Made by a program: the position numbers and the translations under genes. Source: an uncultured Acetatifactor sp. (GTDB taxonomy: Bacteria > Bacillota > Clostridia > Lachnospirales > Lachnospiraceae). Taken from it: a DNA stretch of 64,000 nucleotides. Below, piece after piece: positions 49,949 through 59,616 of the stretch; position 1 is the first letter of the stretch, and each line of letters opens with the position of its first letter. The notes beneath the pieces were generated by a model, which was not told where the DNA came from, did not search any database, and saw only the letters and a program-made list of their open reading frames with translations. The stretch covers positions 88,020 to 152,019 of the forward strand of contig CANQJL010000002.1 in assembly GCA_947624245.1 (NCBI GenBank). The letters run 5' to 3'.

Positions 49949-50125
49949 TCATGCGTTTTCGTCTGTCTGTGTCTGCACTTCCTCCTCTGTCTTAGCCGCT
50001 TTGGTGTTCTTTCTCTTTGCCAGCGTCAGTCCAATCGTCACGGCGATCCCGCCGACGATCAGGATAATCACCATCAGCACAATATAGGACAGAAACGAAT
50101 TAAAAAAAACAACTGCATTTTCCAT
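49949..50125 (-). CDS. Small single-TM protein (58 aa, absent from the ORF track)
   Basis: Manual translation: MENAVVFFNSFLSYIVLMVIILIVGGIAVTIGLTLAKRKNTKAAKTEEEVQTQTDENA*. Confidence 0.6.
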   Translation of the reverse strand: MENAVVFFNSFLSYIVLMVIILIVGGIAVTIGLTLAKRKNTKAAKTEEEVQTQTDENA

Positions 50126-50168
50126 AGCAAGCCTCCGTAAGTATTTTTAGTATAGCAACACCCGACTT

Positions 50169-51866
50169 TTACGTCAAGTATGCTTCCCATTCTCCCTCCC
50201 TGGCAAAGTGCTCCGCCTGTCGGTTCGCCCTGCGTATGATCTCCTCGTCATATCCCATGAGCTCCAGCAGTCTGATGGCGTTGCGGGTGGTGGCTTTCCC
50301 GTTCAACAGCCTGTAGTTGAACACCACATCGCCGTCCTTTACTTCCTCCTCAAAGTGATAGTTGTCAAATTTTTCACGGAGAAGCTCCGTCAGCTCGATA
50401 TCATGGGTGGCCGCAAAGCAGAGGATTCCCCTCTCCCCCAGCGAGGAAAGGATCTGTGTGGAGGCGGAAATGCGCTCCACGGTATTCGTCCCCCGCAGGA
50501 CCTCATCTACAAAGCACAGCACCGGCCGCTGTCCGGCAGAAGCGGCGTCAAGGATCCGCTTCAGCGCCTTGATCTCCACAATGTAGTAGCTTTCCCCGCC
50601 GCGGATATCGTCCCGAAGCGCCATGGAGGAATACACATAGAAGAGCGGCGCCCGGTACTCCCCTGCGGTGCAGGTGTGGATAGTCTGCGCCAGAACGGCA
50701 TTTATAGCGGCCGTCTTTAGGAACGTGGATTTGCCCGAGGCATTGGAGCCTGTGAGCAGCACGCCCCTCTCGGCGGATATGCTGTTCTTCACGGGGTGCT
50801 CCAGCAGAGGGTGATAGCCCTCCTCCATAACAAATTCCGTCTCGTCGGAAAAGACCGGCGTACAATACCCCTCCGTCAGGGACTGCCTGAAGGCCCAGAC
50901 GGAAATTGCGGTCTCCAGGAATCCCGCCACGGTGATGAGCCCGTCCACGTCTTCTATATGGCCTCTGAGATGCTTCAGCATACTGTTGAATTTGATCAGA
51001 TCCACATGAAATACCATGCGGATATAGTCCATGATCATTTCGATGGGATTGCCCGAAGCATTGGCGCTCCCCCTTGCGGGAGACAGGACCCAGAAGGAGT
51101 TGCGGCGCATGGCCTGCAGGGCCTTTCCGTGATTTTTAAGTCTCTCCCACTCCTCCGTGCAGACGGGGATCTGATGCTTTTCCAGTTTCTCGCAGACATC
51201 CGCAAGCCTCATAATATAGGCAAAGCTGACAATGTAAGGATCGATTTCGCCCTTCTCCTTAAAGTAGGAAGCGATATTGCCGGCGGCCAGCAGCGTGATT
51301 CCCATGATTGCCAAAGGAACGTTGAACCAGAGCAGTGCCACAAGCGGCAGAAACAGCAGATCCCTAAGAATGCTCATGCCGCTCTTGCGCTCGCCCAGAT
51401 AATCCAGATTGTCCAGATAATCGTACAGGGAAAATTTCCCCGTGTGACCGAGCTTTCGCATGGCAAGCTGCACCCGCACTCTCTCGTCCGGATGCTGCCC
51501 GAAATACTGCACGACTTCCTCCAGATGCTCGAGACGCGCCTTGTCCCGACGCAGGCTTCTCAGGGTATAGTACAGATACTCCTCCCCTGTGGCGGAAAGG
51601 GTATAATTCATTCTCTTAAAGATATCGTCCATACCCAGATCGTTCCAGGTAATGTCATCGATCTGTCCGTCCTCGGAATGTCTTTGGCTGTAGCTTCCCA
51701 TGCGCTCAAAACGTTCCGACGCATACTTCTTCTCACGCAGCTTTTCACAGCTGTCGTACAGACTCTCCGCAAATCGTTTCTCTTCCCGATGCGCCCGGGA
51801 TACCTCCAGCAGAAATACCGCAAGGAGGACCGCCGCCAGAGCCGCCGCAAAAATCACATATTCCAT
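50169..51866 (-). CDS. MutS-related ATPase with N-terminal TM segment
   Basis: MutS domain V: LLTGSNASGKSTFLKTAAINAVLAQ; VLCFVDEVLRGTNTVERISAS; N-terminus YVIFAAALAAVLLAVFLLEV. Confidence 0.9.
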   Translation of the reverse strand: MEYVIFAAALAAVLLAVFLLEVSRAHREEKRFAESLYDSCEKLREKKYASERFERMGSYSQRHSEDGQIDDITWNDLGMDDIFKRMNYTLSATGEEYLYYTLRSLRRDKARLEHLEEVVQYFGQHPDERVRVQLAMRKLGHTGKFSLYDYLDNLDYLGERKSGMSILRDLLFLPLVALLWFNVPLAIMGITLLAAGNIASYFKEKGEIDPYIVSFAYIMRLADVCEKLEKHQIPVCTEEWERLKNHGKALQAMRRNSFWVLSPARGSANASGNPIEMIMDYIRMVFHVDLIKFNSMLKHLRGHIEDVDGLITVAGFLETAISVWAFRQSLTEGYCTPVFSDETEFVMEEGYHPLLEHPVKNSISAERGVLLTGSNASGKSTFLKTAAINAVLAQTIHTCTAGEYRAPLFYVYSSMALRDDIRGGESYYIVEIKALKRILDAASAGQRPVLCFVDEVLRGTNTVERISASTQILSSLGERGILCFAATHDIELTELLREKFDNYHFEEEVKDGDVVFNYRLLNGKATTRNAIRLLELMGYDEEIIRRANRQAEHFAREGEWEAYLT

Positions 51867-51911
51867 TGAAAGACCGCCTTACTGTTGAACTTGTTTTCAG
51901 CTTTCTTCCCC

Positions 51912-53336
51912 TTATGCCACAAGGAAGAACTTGATCAGGAAGATCGCGGACAGAACGTAGGTCAGCACAGATACTTCCTTTGCCTTGCCGGTGAACAGCT
52001 TGATCACGGTGTAAGCGATCAGGCCGATACCAATCGCATGGCCGATGGAACCGGACACGGGCATGGCGATCAACATCAGCGCCACGGGAACGGACTGGCA
52101 GATGTCGTCGAACTGCACGTTCTTCAGACCGGTGATCATCAGAACGCCCACATAGATCAAAGCCGCGGAGGTAGCCGCTGCGGGAATTACGGCTGCTACC
52201 GGTGAAATGAAGATGCACAGCAGGAAGATGATACCGGTGGTCAGAGCCGTCAGGCCGGTGCGTCCGCCCGCTTCCACGCCGGAGGCGGATTCCACGAACG
52301 TGGTCACCGTTGAGGTTCCGGTAGCGGAGCCGACTACGGTACCTACTGCATCTGCCAGCAGCGCTTCCTTCATCTTGGGCATCTTGCCGTCCTTGTCCAG
52401 CATACCGGCACGGCTTGCCGTACCAACCAGCGTTCCGATGGTGTCGAACATGTCGATGATGCAGAACGTAACGATCAGCGTCACCACGGTGAACCAGCCA
52501 ATCTGGGCAAATCCGCTGAAGTTGAACTTAAAGAGCGTAGTGTCTACCATATCCTTTACGGGAGGCACGAAGGACTGTGTGGTCAGCGCCGCAAAGGGAT
52601 TGGTGTGGAGAAAGATCGCCTGCCCTGCCCAGTTGATGACGCTGGCCACCAGCATACCCAGGATCACGGCGGCCTTCACGCCCTTCTGTGCCAGAATCAC
52701 GATCACGAACAGACCGATGAACATCGTCGCAACGGTGAGGACCATGGTCGGATAACCGGAGCCCATGGTATCCCTTGCCAGCGTAGCCGTCAGGGAGCCG
52801 AAGAAATTGCTCATGGCATAAAAAGGCCCCCCCGTTTCGGAGTAGACGCCGGCGTTGGAGCCGAGGCCGATATTCATCAGCATCATGCCGATGGCAGGTG
52901 CAATTCCCAGCCTTACGCCCAGAGGAATGGCATCCACGATCTTCTCGCGAATATTCAGCACGGAGAGAATGACGAATATGAAGCCCTCAATCAGGATAAT
53001 ACACAGAGCCGCCTGAAAGGACTCGACGTAGGACATGCCGGTGACGGTGACGATATTTGCCACCACCAGCGCGAAAAAGCTGTTCAGTCCCATGCCGGGC
53101 GCCATGGCAAAGGGCTTGTTCGCCGCGAATGCCATCACGAACATACCGATGGCGGAGGCGATGCAGGTGGCCATGAACACACCGTTCCACAGGGGGCTTC
53201 CCACGTCAAAGTTGGTCAGCAGGTTCGGGTTCAGGGCGATGATATAAGCCATCGTCATGAACGTTGTAAGGCCGGCGATGATCTCGGTCCTTACATTGGT
53301 CTTGTTTTCTTTGAGATGAAAGATTTTTTCCAGCAT
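51912..53336 (-). CDS. NCS2 family nucleobase permease
   Basis: TFMTMAYIIALNPNLL; PGMGLNSFFA; EGGRTGL-like VEAGGRTGLTAL. Confidence 0.95.
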   Translation of the reverse strand: MLEKIFHLKENKTNVRTEIIAGLTTFMTMAYIIALNPNLLTNFDVGSPLWNGVFMATCIASAIGMFVMAFAANKPFAMAPGMGLNSFFALVVANIVTVTGMSYVESFQAALCIILIEGFIFVILSVLNIREKIVDAIPLGVRLGIAPAIGMMLMNIGLGSNAGVYSETGGPFYAMSNFFGSLTATLARDTMGSGYPTMVLTVATMFIGLFVIVILAQKGVKAAVILGMLVASVINWAGQAIFLHTNPFAALTTQSFVPPVKDMVDTTLFKFNFSGFAQIGWFTVVTLIVTFCIIDMFDTIGTLVGTASRAGMLDKDGKMPKMKEALLADAVGTVVGSATGTSTVTTFVESASGVEAGGRTGLTALTTGIIFLLCIFISPVAAVIPAAATSAALIYVGVLMITGLKNVQFDDICQSVPVALMLIAMPVSGSIGHAIGIGLIAYTVIKLFTGKAKEVSVLTYVLSAIFLIKFFLVA

Positions 53337-53377
53337 TTTTTGCTCCTTCCTATGTGGTTTTACCAGAAAATCTATTG

Positions 53378-54685
53378 TCAGCGCTCTGCCTCTGTCAGAC
53401 GCTTTACAATCTCATTGCATTTTGCGTAGATGCCCTCCGCGCTCTCTCCCACGTTGAACTCGCCGTTTCGATATAGGATCTTGCCGTTTATCATGGTCAT
53501 GCACACATTGGATTTGCCCGCGCTGTACACAATGTTCTTCGGGATATTGTGAATGGGCTGCATATTGGGCTGGTGCAGGTCCAGCATGATGATGTCCGCG
53601 TATTTTCCTTTTGCCAGCACGTCGCATTTGGACAGGTGCATCGCCTTTGCGCCCTGCACCGTCGCCATATGCAGTACCTGCATGGCGTCAATGCTTGCGG
53701 CATCCTCCTCGTGCAGCTTGCTCAGGCCCGTCACAAGGAACATTTCCCGGAACATATCCAGACAGTTGTTGCTGGCGGGGCCGTCCGTGCCGATGGCAAC
53801 GGGAATCTTCTTTCGCAGATACTCCGCGATGGGCGCGATGCCGCTGGCCAGCTTCATGTTGGAGGCGGGATTGGTTATGACGTACAGTCTGCGCCTGCGG
53901 AACACGTCCATGTCCGCATCTGTCATGTGGACGCAGTGATAACCGCCGCCGCCGAACTCGAACAGGCCCATGCTGTCCAGAAAGACCGCCGGGGTCATGC
54001 CGTACTGACGCCTGCACTCCTCCACCTCTTTTTTTGTCTCCGCAAGATGGGTGTAAACCGGCGCGCGGTGCTTATGGGCGAGCTGCGCCAATCTGTAGAG
54101 AAGCTCCTTGGAGCAGGTATACTCCCCGTGAAATCCCAGCTGATAGCTGATCAGAGACTGCTTTTGATTCCATTTCAGATACTCCTCCTCCGTCTGTTCG
54201 ATAGAGGAGGTAAAATTGTTCAGACCGCTCGTCAGCACACAGCGCATTCCCATGTCCATACAGGCGCGCGCGATGGTATCCGGCGTCAGATACATCTCAA
54301 AGATGGACGTGATGCCGGACGTCAGATATTCCAGGATCGCCAGCTTGGTCAGATGATAAATGTCCTCCCCCGTCAGCTTCCGTTCCATGGGAAAGACCAT
54401 GTCGTTCAGCCATTTCTGCAGAGGCATATCGTCCGCATAGGAGCGCAGGAACGTCATCGCGGAATGGGTGTGCGCATTCTTAAATCCCGGCATGAGAAGA
54501 TTCTCCCTGCAGTCGATCTCCATGTCCCAGTTGATCTTCGGGAAATCCCGATCCCATTCTGCCTCCAGCTCCTCTGCGGCCGCCACGTATGCGATCTTTT
54601 CGTTCTTTACCCAGACCTCCCCGCGAAAAACAGGCCTGTCCTTCTCCATGGTAAGGATTCTTGCATTGTAGAGTCGGATATTCAT
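53378..54685 (-). CDS. Amidohydrolase (MtaD/SsnA-like deaminase)
   Basis: LLMPGFKNAHTHSAMTFLRSYADDMPLQKWL; IGTDGPASNNCLDMF. Confidence 0.93.
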   Translation of the reverse strand: MNIRLYNARILTMEKDRPVFRGEVWVKNEKIAYVAAAEELEAEWDRDFPKINWDMEIDCRENLLMPGFKNAHTHSAMTFLRSYADDMPLQKWLNDMVFPMERKLTGEDIYHLTKLAILEYLTSGITSIFEMYLTPDTIARACMDMGMRCVLTSGLNNFTSSIEQTEEEYLKWNQKQSLISYQLGFHGEYTCSKELLYRLAQLAHKHRAPVYTHLAETKKEVEECRRQYGMTPAVFLDSMGLFEFGGGGYHCVHMTDADMDVFRRRRLYVITNPASNMKLASGIAPIAEYLRKKIPVAIGTDGPASNNCLDMFREMFLVTGLSKLHEEDAASIDAMQVLHMATVQGAKAMHLSKCDVLAKGKYADIIMLDLHQPNMQPIHNIPKNIVYSAGKSNVCMTMINGKILYRNGEFNVGESAEGIYAKCNEIVKRLTEAER

Positions 54686-55089
54686 TTGATGGAATCACCT
54701 CCAAAGCTGCTGGGTAGAAGCTCCCCCAGAGAATATTCCCGATAGTCGTCAGGGCTTTTCGCCACGATCACGGTAAGGTCCGGTCCGCCGAACTCGCTTA
54801 GGACCTGACGGCAGATGCCGCAGGGATAAGCATAGTCGGAAGGGTCTTCTCCCTCCATTCCTCCGGCGATGGCGACAGCCTTCCATTTTCTCTTTCCCGC
54901 GCTGACTGCCTGAAAGACCGCAGTCCGCTCGGCGCAGCAGGTCGCTCCGTAGGACGCGTTCTCAACGTTGCAGCCTGTAAAGACGGCTCCGTCCGCGGTA
55001 AGCACCGCGGCGCCCACCTGATAGTGCGAATAAGGAGCGTATGCATTTTCTCTTGCCTTCAGTGCCGCCAGAATCAGTTCCTCCCACAT
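54682..55089 (-). CDS. cdd: Cytidine deaminase
   Basis: AYAPYSHYQVGAAVLTADG; GCNVENASYGATCCAERTA; PCGICRQVLSEF. Confidence 0.97.
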   Translation of the reverse strand: MWEELILAALKARENAYAPYSHYQVGAAVLTADGAVFTGCNVENASYGATCCAERTAVFQAVSAGKRKWKAVAIAGGMEGEDPSDYAYPCGICRQVLSEFGGPDLTVIVAKSPDDYREYSLGELLPSSFGGDSIK

Positions 55090-55203
55090 GCGGCCCGCCT
55101 CCTTCCTCGCTCAGCCGTTTTTTATCATTTATAAACGTTCCGATGTTTACATTTCTTCCATTTGCTCTCTTTTGTTCGGATCGTTCGTCTGCCAGCAAAT
55201 CCT

Positions 55204-56034
55204 TTACAGATCCGCCATCATTTTGACGGATTCCGTCACTAGCCGCTTGAAGTTGGGTGCCGCTCGGTCGGCTGCTTCCTGCACCTCCTCATGCGTCAGA
55301 GGAGCGTCGGTCATTCCCGCCGCGAGATTGCAGATACAGGAGACGCCGCAGACGCGCATTCCCGCATGCTTTGCGGCGATGGCCTCCACCACGGTACTCA
55401 TGCCCACAGCGTCGGTGCCCAAAGCCCGCAGCGCACGAATATCCGCCGGCGATTCAAAGGAAGGTCCCGTAAGCTGAGTATATACGCCTTCCTGCAGAAA
55501 GATTCCGTTCGCCCTTGCGGCATTCCTGATGATCTCCTGAAGCGCTCTGTCATATACGGCGCTCATATCGGGGAAACGGGTCCCCAATTCGTCGATATTG
55601 GGACCGATCAGGGGATTGGGCGCAAAGATGGCGATATGATCCCTGATCAGCATCAGGTCTCCTGCGTGAAACGAAGTGTTTACGCCGCCCGCCGCATTGG
55701 TAAGGAACAGGATCTTGGCCCCGAGCAGATGCATGAGCCGCGCGGGCAGTACCACGTCGTTTACGGGATAGCCCTCGTAATAGTGAACTCTTCCCTTCAT
55801 ACATACCACGGGAACATTGTCGATATATCCGAAGAGGAATCTGCCGGCATGTCCGGGCACGGTGGAGACGGGGAATCCCTTGATATCACCGTAGGGAACC
55901 TCACATTCCACTTTGATGCCGTCCGCATAATCGCCCAGTCCGGAGCCCAGCACAATGGCCACCTTCGGCACAAAATCCGTCTTTTGCCGAACACAGTCGC
56001 GGCATTCCAATAGTTTCCGGTAGATTTCATTCAT
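55204..56034 (-). CDS. Purine-nucleoside phosphorylase
   Basis: VLGSGLGDYAD; VPGHAGRFLFGYIDNVPVVCMKGRVHYYEGYP; LTNAAGGVN; VGMSTVVEAIAAKHAGMRV. Confidence 0.97.
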   Translation of the reverse strand: MNEIYRKLLECRDCVRQKTDFVPKVAIVLGSGLGDYADGIKVECEVPYGDIKGFPVSTVPGHAGRFLFGYIDNVPVVCMKGRVHYYEGYPVNDVVLPARLMHLLGAKILFLTNAAGGVNTSFHAGDLMLIRDHIAIFAPNPLIGPNIDELGTRFPDMSAVYDRALQEIIRNAARANGIFLQEGVYTQLTGPSFESPADIRALRALGTDAVGMSTVVEAIAAKHAGMRVCGVSCICNLAAGMTDAPLTHEEVQEAADRAAPNFKRLVTESVKMMADL

Positions 56035-56263
56035 GTCAAATCTCCTCCTCTCAGGAAATATTTGGCACGTCCATACACCTTTATATTATCTTGTAAAGGT
56101 CAGGATTGTCAATGAAATTATAGAAGCGGACACCAAGGATTCGCTGCAAAATTATACAGGCGCCCACGCCAAAAAGCAGGACCGCATAGGCGCCCCTGCT
56201 TTTATGGTTGTTTTTATTTTCTCTGCCGCGGCATTTCTCATGTGTCAGATAATATCTCATGCA

Positions 56264-57748
56264 TCAAATTATAATGCATACCATGCCGCCGTTGCTGTCG
56301 TTTACGATCTTTTGCATGGTATCCTGCAATTTTAACTGGCTTTCCTCGCCAATCACAGCCACTTTTGCGGCAATTCCGTCATTTACGAGCTGCTCCACGG
56401 TCTTTCCGAAAATATTGGTGTCCCAGATGCCTTTTTCGCTGTCGGTCTGGTTGATATATGCGATCAGATCGTCCGCCTGCTGTTGGGAACCGACGATGGG
56501 CGCGATCTCCGTCTCGATGTTGGCACGGATCATGTGAATGGAAGGACTGGAGGCCTTGATCTTCACGCCGAACTTGTTGCCGTGCTTGATCAGCTCCGGC
56601 TTTTCCAGTACGATCTCGTCCTTATCCGGCGTGACCACCCCGTAGCCCTTGATTCGCACCATATTGACTGCGTCCAGTACCTTGACATACTCGTGCTTCA
56701 TGGCGGCAAAGCTCTTCAGCTTGCTGATGAGCTGATACTCGTCGCGAATGCTCTCTCCCACCAGCTCCGTGAGCATTTCATAGTAATATGCCTCCTCCAC
56801 GTCGAGCTGTATGCGGATCACGCCGTCGGAGAGCCGGACGGCATCTGTCTTGCAGCGCTTTATGTATTCGCTTTCAATATTTATAGGACGCTCCAGCACA
56901 TCTCTTATCGTGCCGTAATCCTTCATCAGCCCCTTGATGCCGCCGATGATATCCTGCTTCATGCGGTTGTCGGCAGGCAGCATTTCCACCCACTTTGGCA
57001 TGTAAAATTCCATGGACGCGATGGGAAATTCGTAGAGGACATTCTCCAGCAGCATGTTGATGTCTTCTTTTTTCAGCTGCTCGCAGTTTACCGTGACGGC
57101 GGACACGCCGTACTTTTCCGTGATCTCCGCCATGGTTCTCTTTGCCTCGTCCGAATAGGGCTTCTGGCTGTTCACCAGCACCAGGAAGGGCTTATGCAGA
57201 CGCTTCAGCGCCAGTATGGTCTTCTCCTCGGCCTCCAGGAAATTCTCCCTGGGAATGTCGCCGAAGCTTGCGTCCGTGGTAATCACAAGGCCGATGGTGG
57301 AATGGTCGTTCATGACTTTGTCCGTGCCGATCTCCGCCGCCTGCGTGAACGGGATCTCATAGTCGAACCAGGGCGTCTTCACCATTCGCTCCACATCTTC
57401 TTCCATATGCCCCGCCGCTCCGTCCACCATATATCCCACACAGTCAATGAGCCTGACGGATACCTCCACGTCTCCGTTCAGTGTGACCTTGGCAGCCTCG
57501 TTGGGAATGAATTTGGGCTCCGTGGTGGTAATAGTCTTGCCGCCGGCGCTCTGCGGCAGTTCGTCCTGGGCCCGCACCTTCGCGTGTTCGTCTTCCATAT
57601 AGGGAAGTACCAGCTCCTCCATAAAGCGCTTGATGAAGGTGGACTTCCCCGTGCGCACCGGTCCCAGAACTCCTATGTATATCTCTCCCCCTGTACGGTG
57701 CTTGATATCATTGTACAGGTCATAGGTATTCATAGAATGATTTTCCAT
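56264..57748 (-). CDS. spoIVA: Stage IV sporulation protein A (start set at MENHSMNTYDLYNDIK)
   Basis: DIKHRTGGEIYIGVLGPVRTGKSTFIKRFME; TIGLVITTDASFGDIPR. Confidence 0.98.
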   Translation of the reverse strand: MENHSMNTYDLYNDIKHRTGGEIYIGVLGPVRTGKSTFIKRFMEELVLPYMEDEHAKVRAQDELPQSAGGKTITTTEPKFIPNEAAKVTLNGDVEVSVRLIDCVGYMVDGAAGHMEEDVERMVKTPWFDYEIPFTQAAEIGTDKVMNDHSTIGLVITTDASFGDIPRENFLEAEEKTILALKRLHKPFLVLVNSQKPYSDEAKRTMAEITEKYGVSAVTVNCEQLKKEDINMLLENVLYEFPIASMEFYMPKWVEMLPADNRMKQDIIGGIKGLMKDYGTIRDVLERPINIESEYIKRCKTDAVRLSDGVIRIQLDVEEAYYYEMLTELVGESIRDEYQLISKLKSFAAMKHEYVKVLDAVNMVRIKGYGVVTPDKDEIVLEKPELIKHGNKFGVKIKASSPSIHMIRANIETEIAPIVGSQQQADDLIAYINQTDSEKGIWDTNIFGKTVEQLVNDGIAAKVAVIGEESQLKLQDTMQKIVNDSNGGMVCIII

Positions 57749-57749
57749 A

Positions 57750-57792
57750 GAAAAAACCTCCTGCATATACTGTTACAGTATATGTGGGAGGT
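57750..57792 (-). terminator. Terminator-like hairpin downstream of tyrS; 3' arm carries the spoIVA SD
   Basis: (minus) ACCTCCCACATATACTG TAA CAGTATATGCAGGAGGT TTTTT, 15/17 pairs. Confidence 0.8.
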
Positions 57793-57837
57793 CTTGGATA
57801 AATTACAGGGCAGTCATCTTTCCTTTATCTGTTTTTG

Positions 57838-59079
57838 TCACATCACTACCCGTTTAAAGCTCTTTTTGCCCCGCTTTACCACGATGCCCTCGCCCGAAAA
57901 CCGCTCCGGCCCGTAGGAGGTCTTGACGTCCGACACCTTTTCATTGTCCACTGTAACTCCGCCCTGCTCCACGGCACGTCTCGCCTCGGAACGGGAAGCG
58001 GTAAGCCCCGCCTTTACCAGCACGCCGAGAATGTCGATCGCCCCGTCGCGGAAATCTTCCTCCGTCAGCTTACAGGTAGGCATCTCCGCCGCATTGCCGC
58101 CGGCGAACAGCGCTCTGGCACTCTCCTGCGCCCTGTCGGCCTCCTCCGTGCCGTGCACCAGCTGGGTCAGCTCGTAGGCGAGAATCTCCTTTGCCTGATT
58201 TAACTGGCTGCCCTCCCAGCTCTCCATGTCCTTTATCTGCTCCAGCGGCAGGAATGTCAGCATCTTCAGGCACTTTATCACGTCCGCATCTGCCACGTTG
58301 CGCCAGTACTGGTAGAACTCGTAAGGGGAGGTCTTCTCCGGATCGAGCCATACGGCGCCCTTTTGGGTCTTTCCCATCTTCTTGCCCTCGGAGTTGAGAA
58401 GCAGAGTGATGGTCATGGCGTAGGCGTCCTTTCCCAGCTTCCTTCTAATCAGCTCCGTGCCGCCCAGCATGTTGCTCCACTGGTCGTCGCCGCCGAACTG
58501 CATATTGCAGCCGTATTTCTCATAGAGCTGCAGAAAGTCGTAGCTCTGCATAATCATATAGTTGAACTCCAGGAAGCTTAAGCCCTTCTCCATGCGCTGC
58601 TTGTAGCACTCTGCCGTCAACATGCGGTTCACGGAAAAATGCACGCCGATATCGCGGATAAATTCAATATAATTCAGATCTCTCAACCAATCCGCGTTAT
58701 TTACCATGATCGCTCGGGAATGTTCCTCCTTTTCCCCGCCGTCCCCGAACTCGATGAAACGGCTCATCTGCTTCTTAAAGCACTCGCAGTTGTGATCGAT
58801 GGTCTCTTTTGTCATCATGGTGCGCAGGTCGCTCCTGCCGGAGGGGTCGCCGATCATGGCCGTGCCGCCGCCGATCAGGGCGATGGGCTTGTTCCCCGCC
58901 ATCTGGAGCCGCTTCATCAGGCAAAGCGCCATAAAGTGCCCCACATGGAGACTGTCCGCCGTGGGATCAAAGCCGATATAAAATGTGGCCTTCCCATGGT
59001 CGATCAGCTCCTTGATCTCCTCTTCGTCCGTAAGCTGGGCCAGAAGGCCGCGCTCTTTCAGTTCCTCAAATACCGTCAT
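57838..59079 (-). CDS. tyrS: Tyrosyl-tRNA synthetase (start set at MTVFEELK)
   Basis: [46 protein letters not shown]. Confidence 0.98.
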   Translation of the reverse strand: MTVFEELKERGLLAQLTDEEEIKELIDHGKATFYIGFDPTADSLHVGHFMALCLMKRLQMAGNKPIALIGGGTAMIGDPSGRSDLRTMMTKETIDHNCECFKKQMSRFIEFGDGGEKEEHSRAIMVNNADWLRDLNYIEFIRDIGVHFSVNRMLTAECYKQRMEKGLSFLEFNYMIMQSYDFLQLYEKYGCNMQFGGDDQWSNMLGGTELIRRKLGKDAYAMTITLLLNSEGKKMGKTQKGAVWLDPEKTSPYEFYQYWRNVADADVIKCLKMLTFLPLEQIKDMESWEGSQLNQAKEILAYELTQLVHGTEEADRAQESARALFAGGNAAEMPTCKLTEEDFRDGAIDILGVLVKAGLTASRSEARRAVEQGGVTVDNEKVSDVKTSYGPERFSGEGIVVKRGKKSFKRVVM

Positions 59080-59202
59080 TTTCCTGTTCTCCTTTTTTCC
59101 GCATTGATTACGTCGCCCGTTCACCACACAGACATCTTGCTCCGCCCAAACCTGAAAATCGTTCACATGCCATCATGTCCCGCCGCGGTGCCGAGCCGGT
59201 GC

Positions 59203-59521
59203 ACAAAAAAACCCGTCCTTATCGCTAAGGACGAGTCTTAAACCCGTGTTACCACCTTACTTCCCGCATGGCTCACGCCCTGCGGCTTGGCAGGTATCCA
59301 TCAATACCCCGGCAGATATCGGTGCCTCCGGCAAAGCCTACTTTTGTGCCCTGTCCCGTAAGCTCGGACTATAATCTTGTCCTTACGGCGTGCACATTTC
59401 AGCCCGCTGCTTAGAGATGTATTTCCCTCCGCCCTGCTTTGCGCCTCTCACCGTCCGGCAGCTCTCTGTCAGCCCGTAGCCAAAGGTACTTCTTCTCCTC
59501 ATCGCGTTCAACGTATTATGA
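59203..59521 (-). promoter_or_regulatory. Tyrosine T-box leader of tyrS
   Basis: T-box AAGGTGGTAACACGGGTT (59241-59258), terminator CGTCCTTAGCGATAAGGACGGGTTTTTTT (59203-59237), candidate specifier UAC at 59419-59421 (GGAAAUACAUC). Confidence 0.93.
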
Positions 59522-59527
59522 TTTGAC

Positions 59528-59556
59528 ATTATACAGGCGCTTACGCCTGATGTCAA
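59528..59556 (-). promoter_or_regulatory. Consensus promoter of the tyrS T-box transcript
   Basis: Minus TTGACA (59551-59556), 17 bp, TATAAT (59528-59533); palindrome CAGGCGtaagCGCCTG in the spacer. Confidence 0.93.
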
Positions 59557-59616
59557 GCAATTTTAATTCAACCTGTCTTATACAGCTTTATCACCAGCAT
59601 CAAAAAATTCATGTCC

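Noticed and set aside
52821-52832. G7 tract in the NCS2 permease as a phase-variation site
   Set aside because: The reading frame is intact across the run; shows that G7 alone is not evidence of phase variation.
56264-57766. Upstream ATG of spoIVA (MQEVFSMENHS)
   Set aside because: This ATG precedes the AGGAGG SD; the SD is correctly spaced only to the ATG at 57748.
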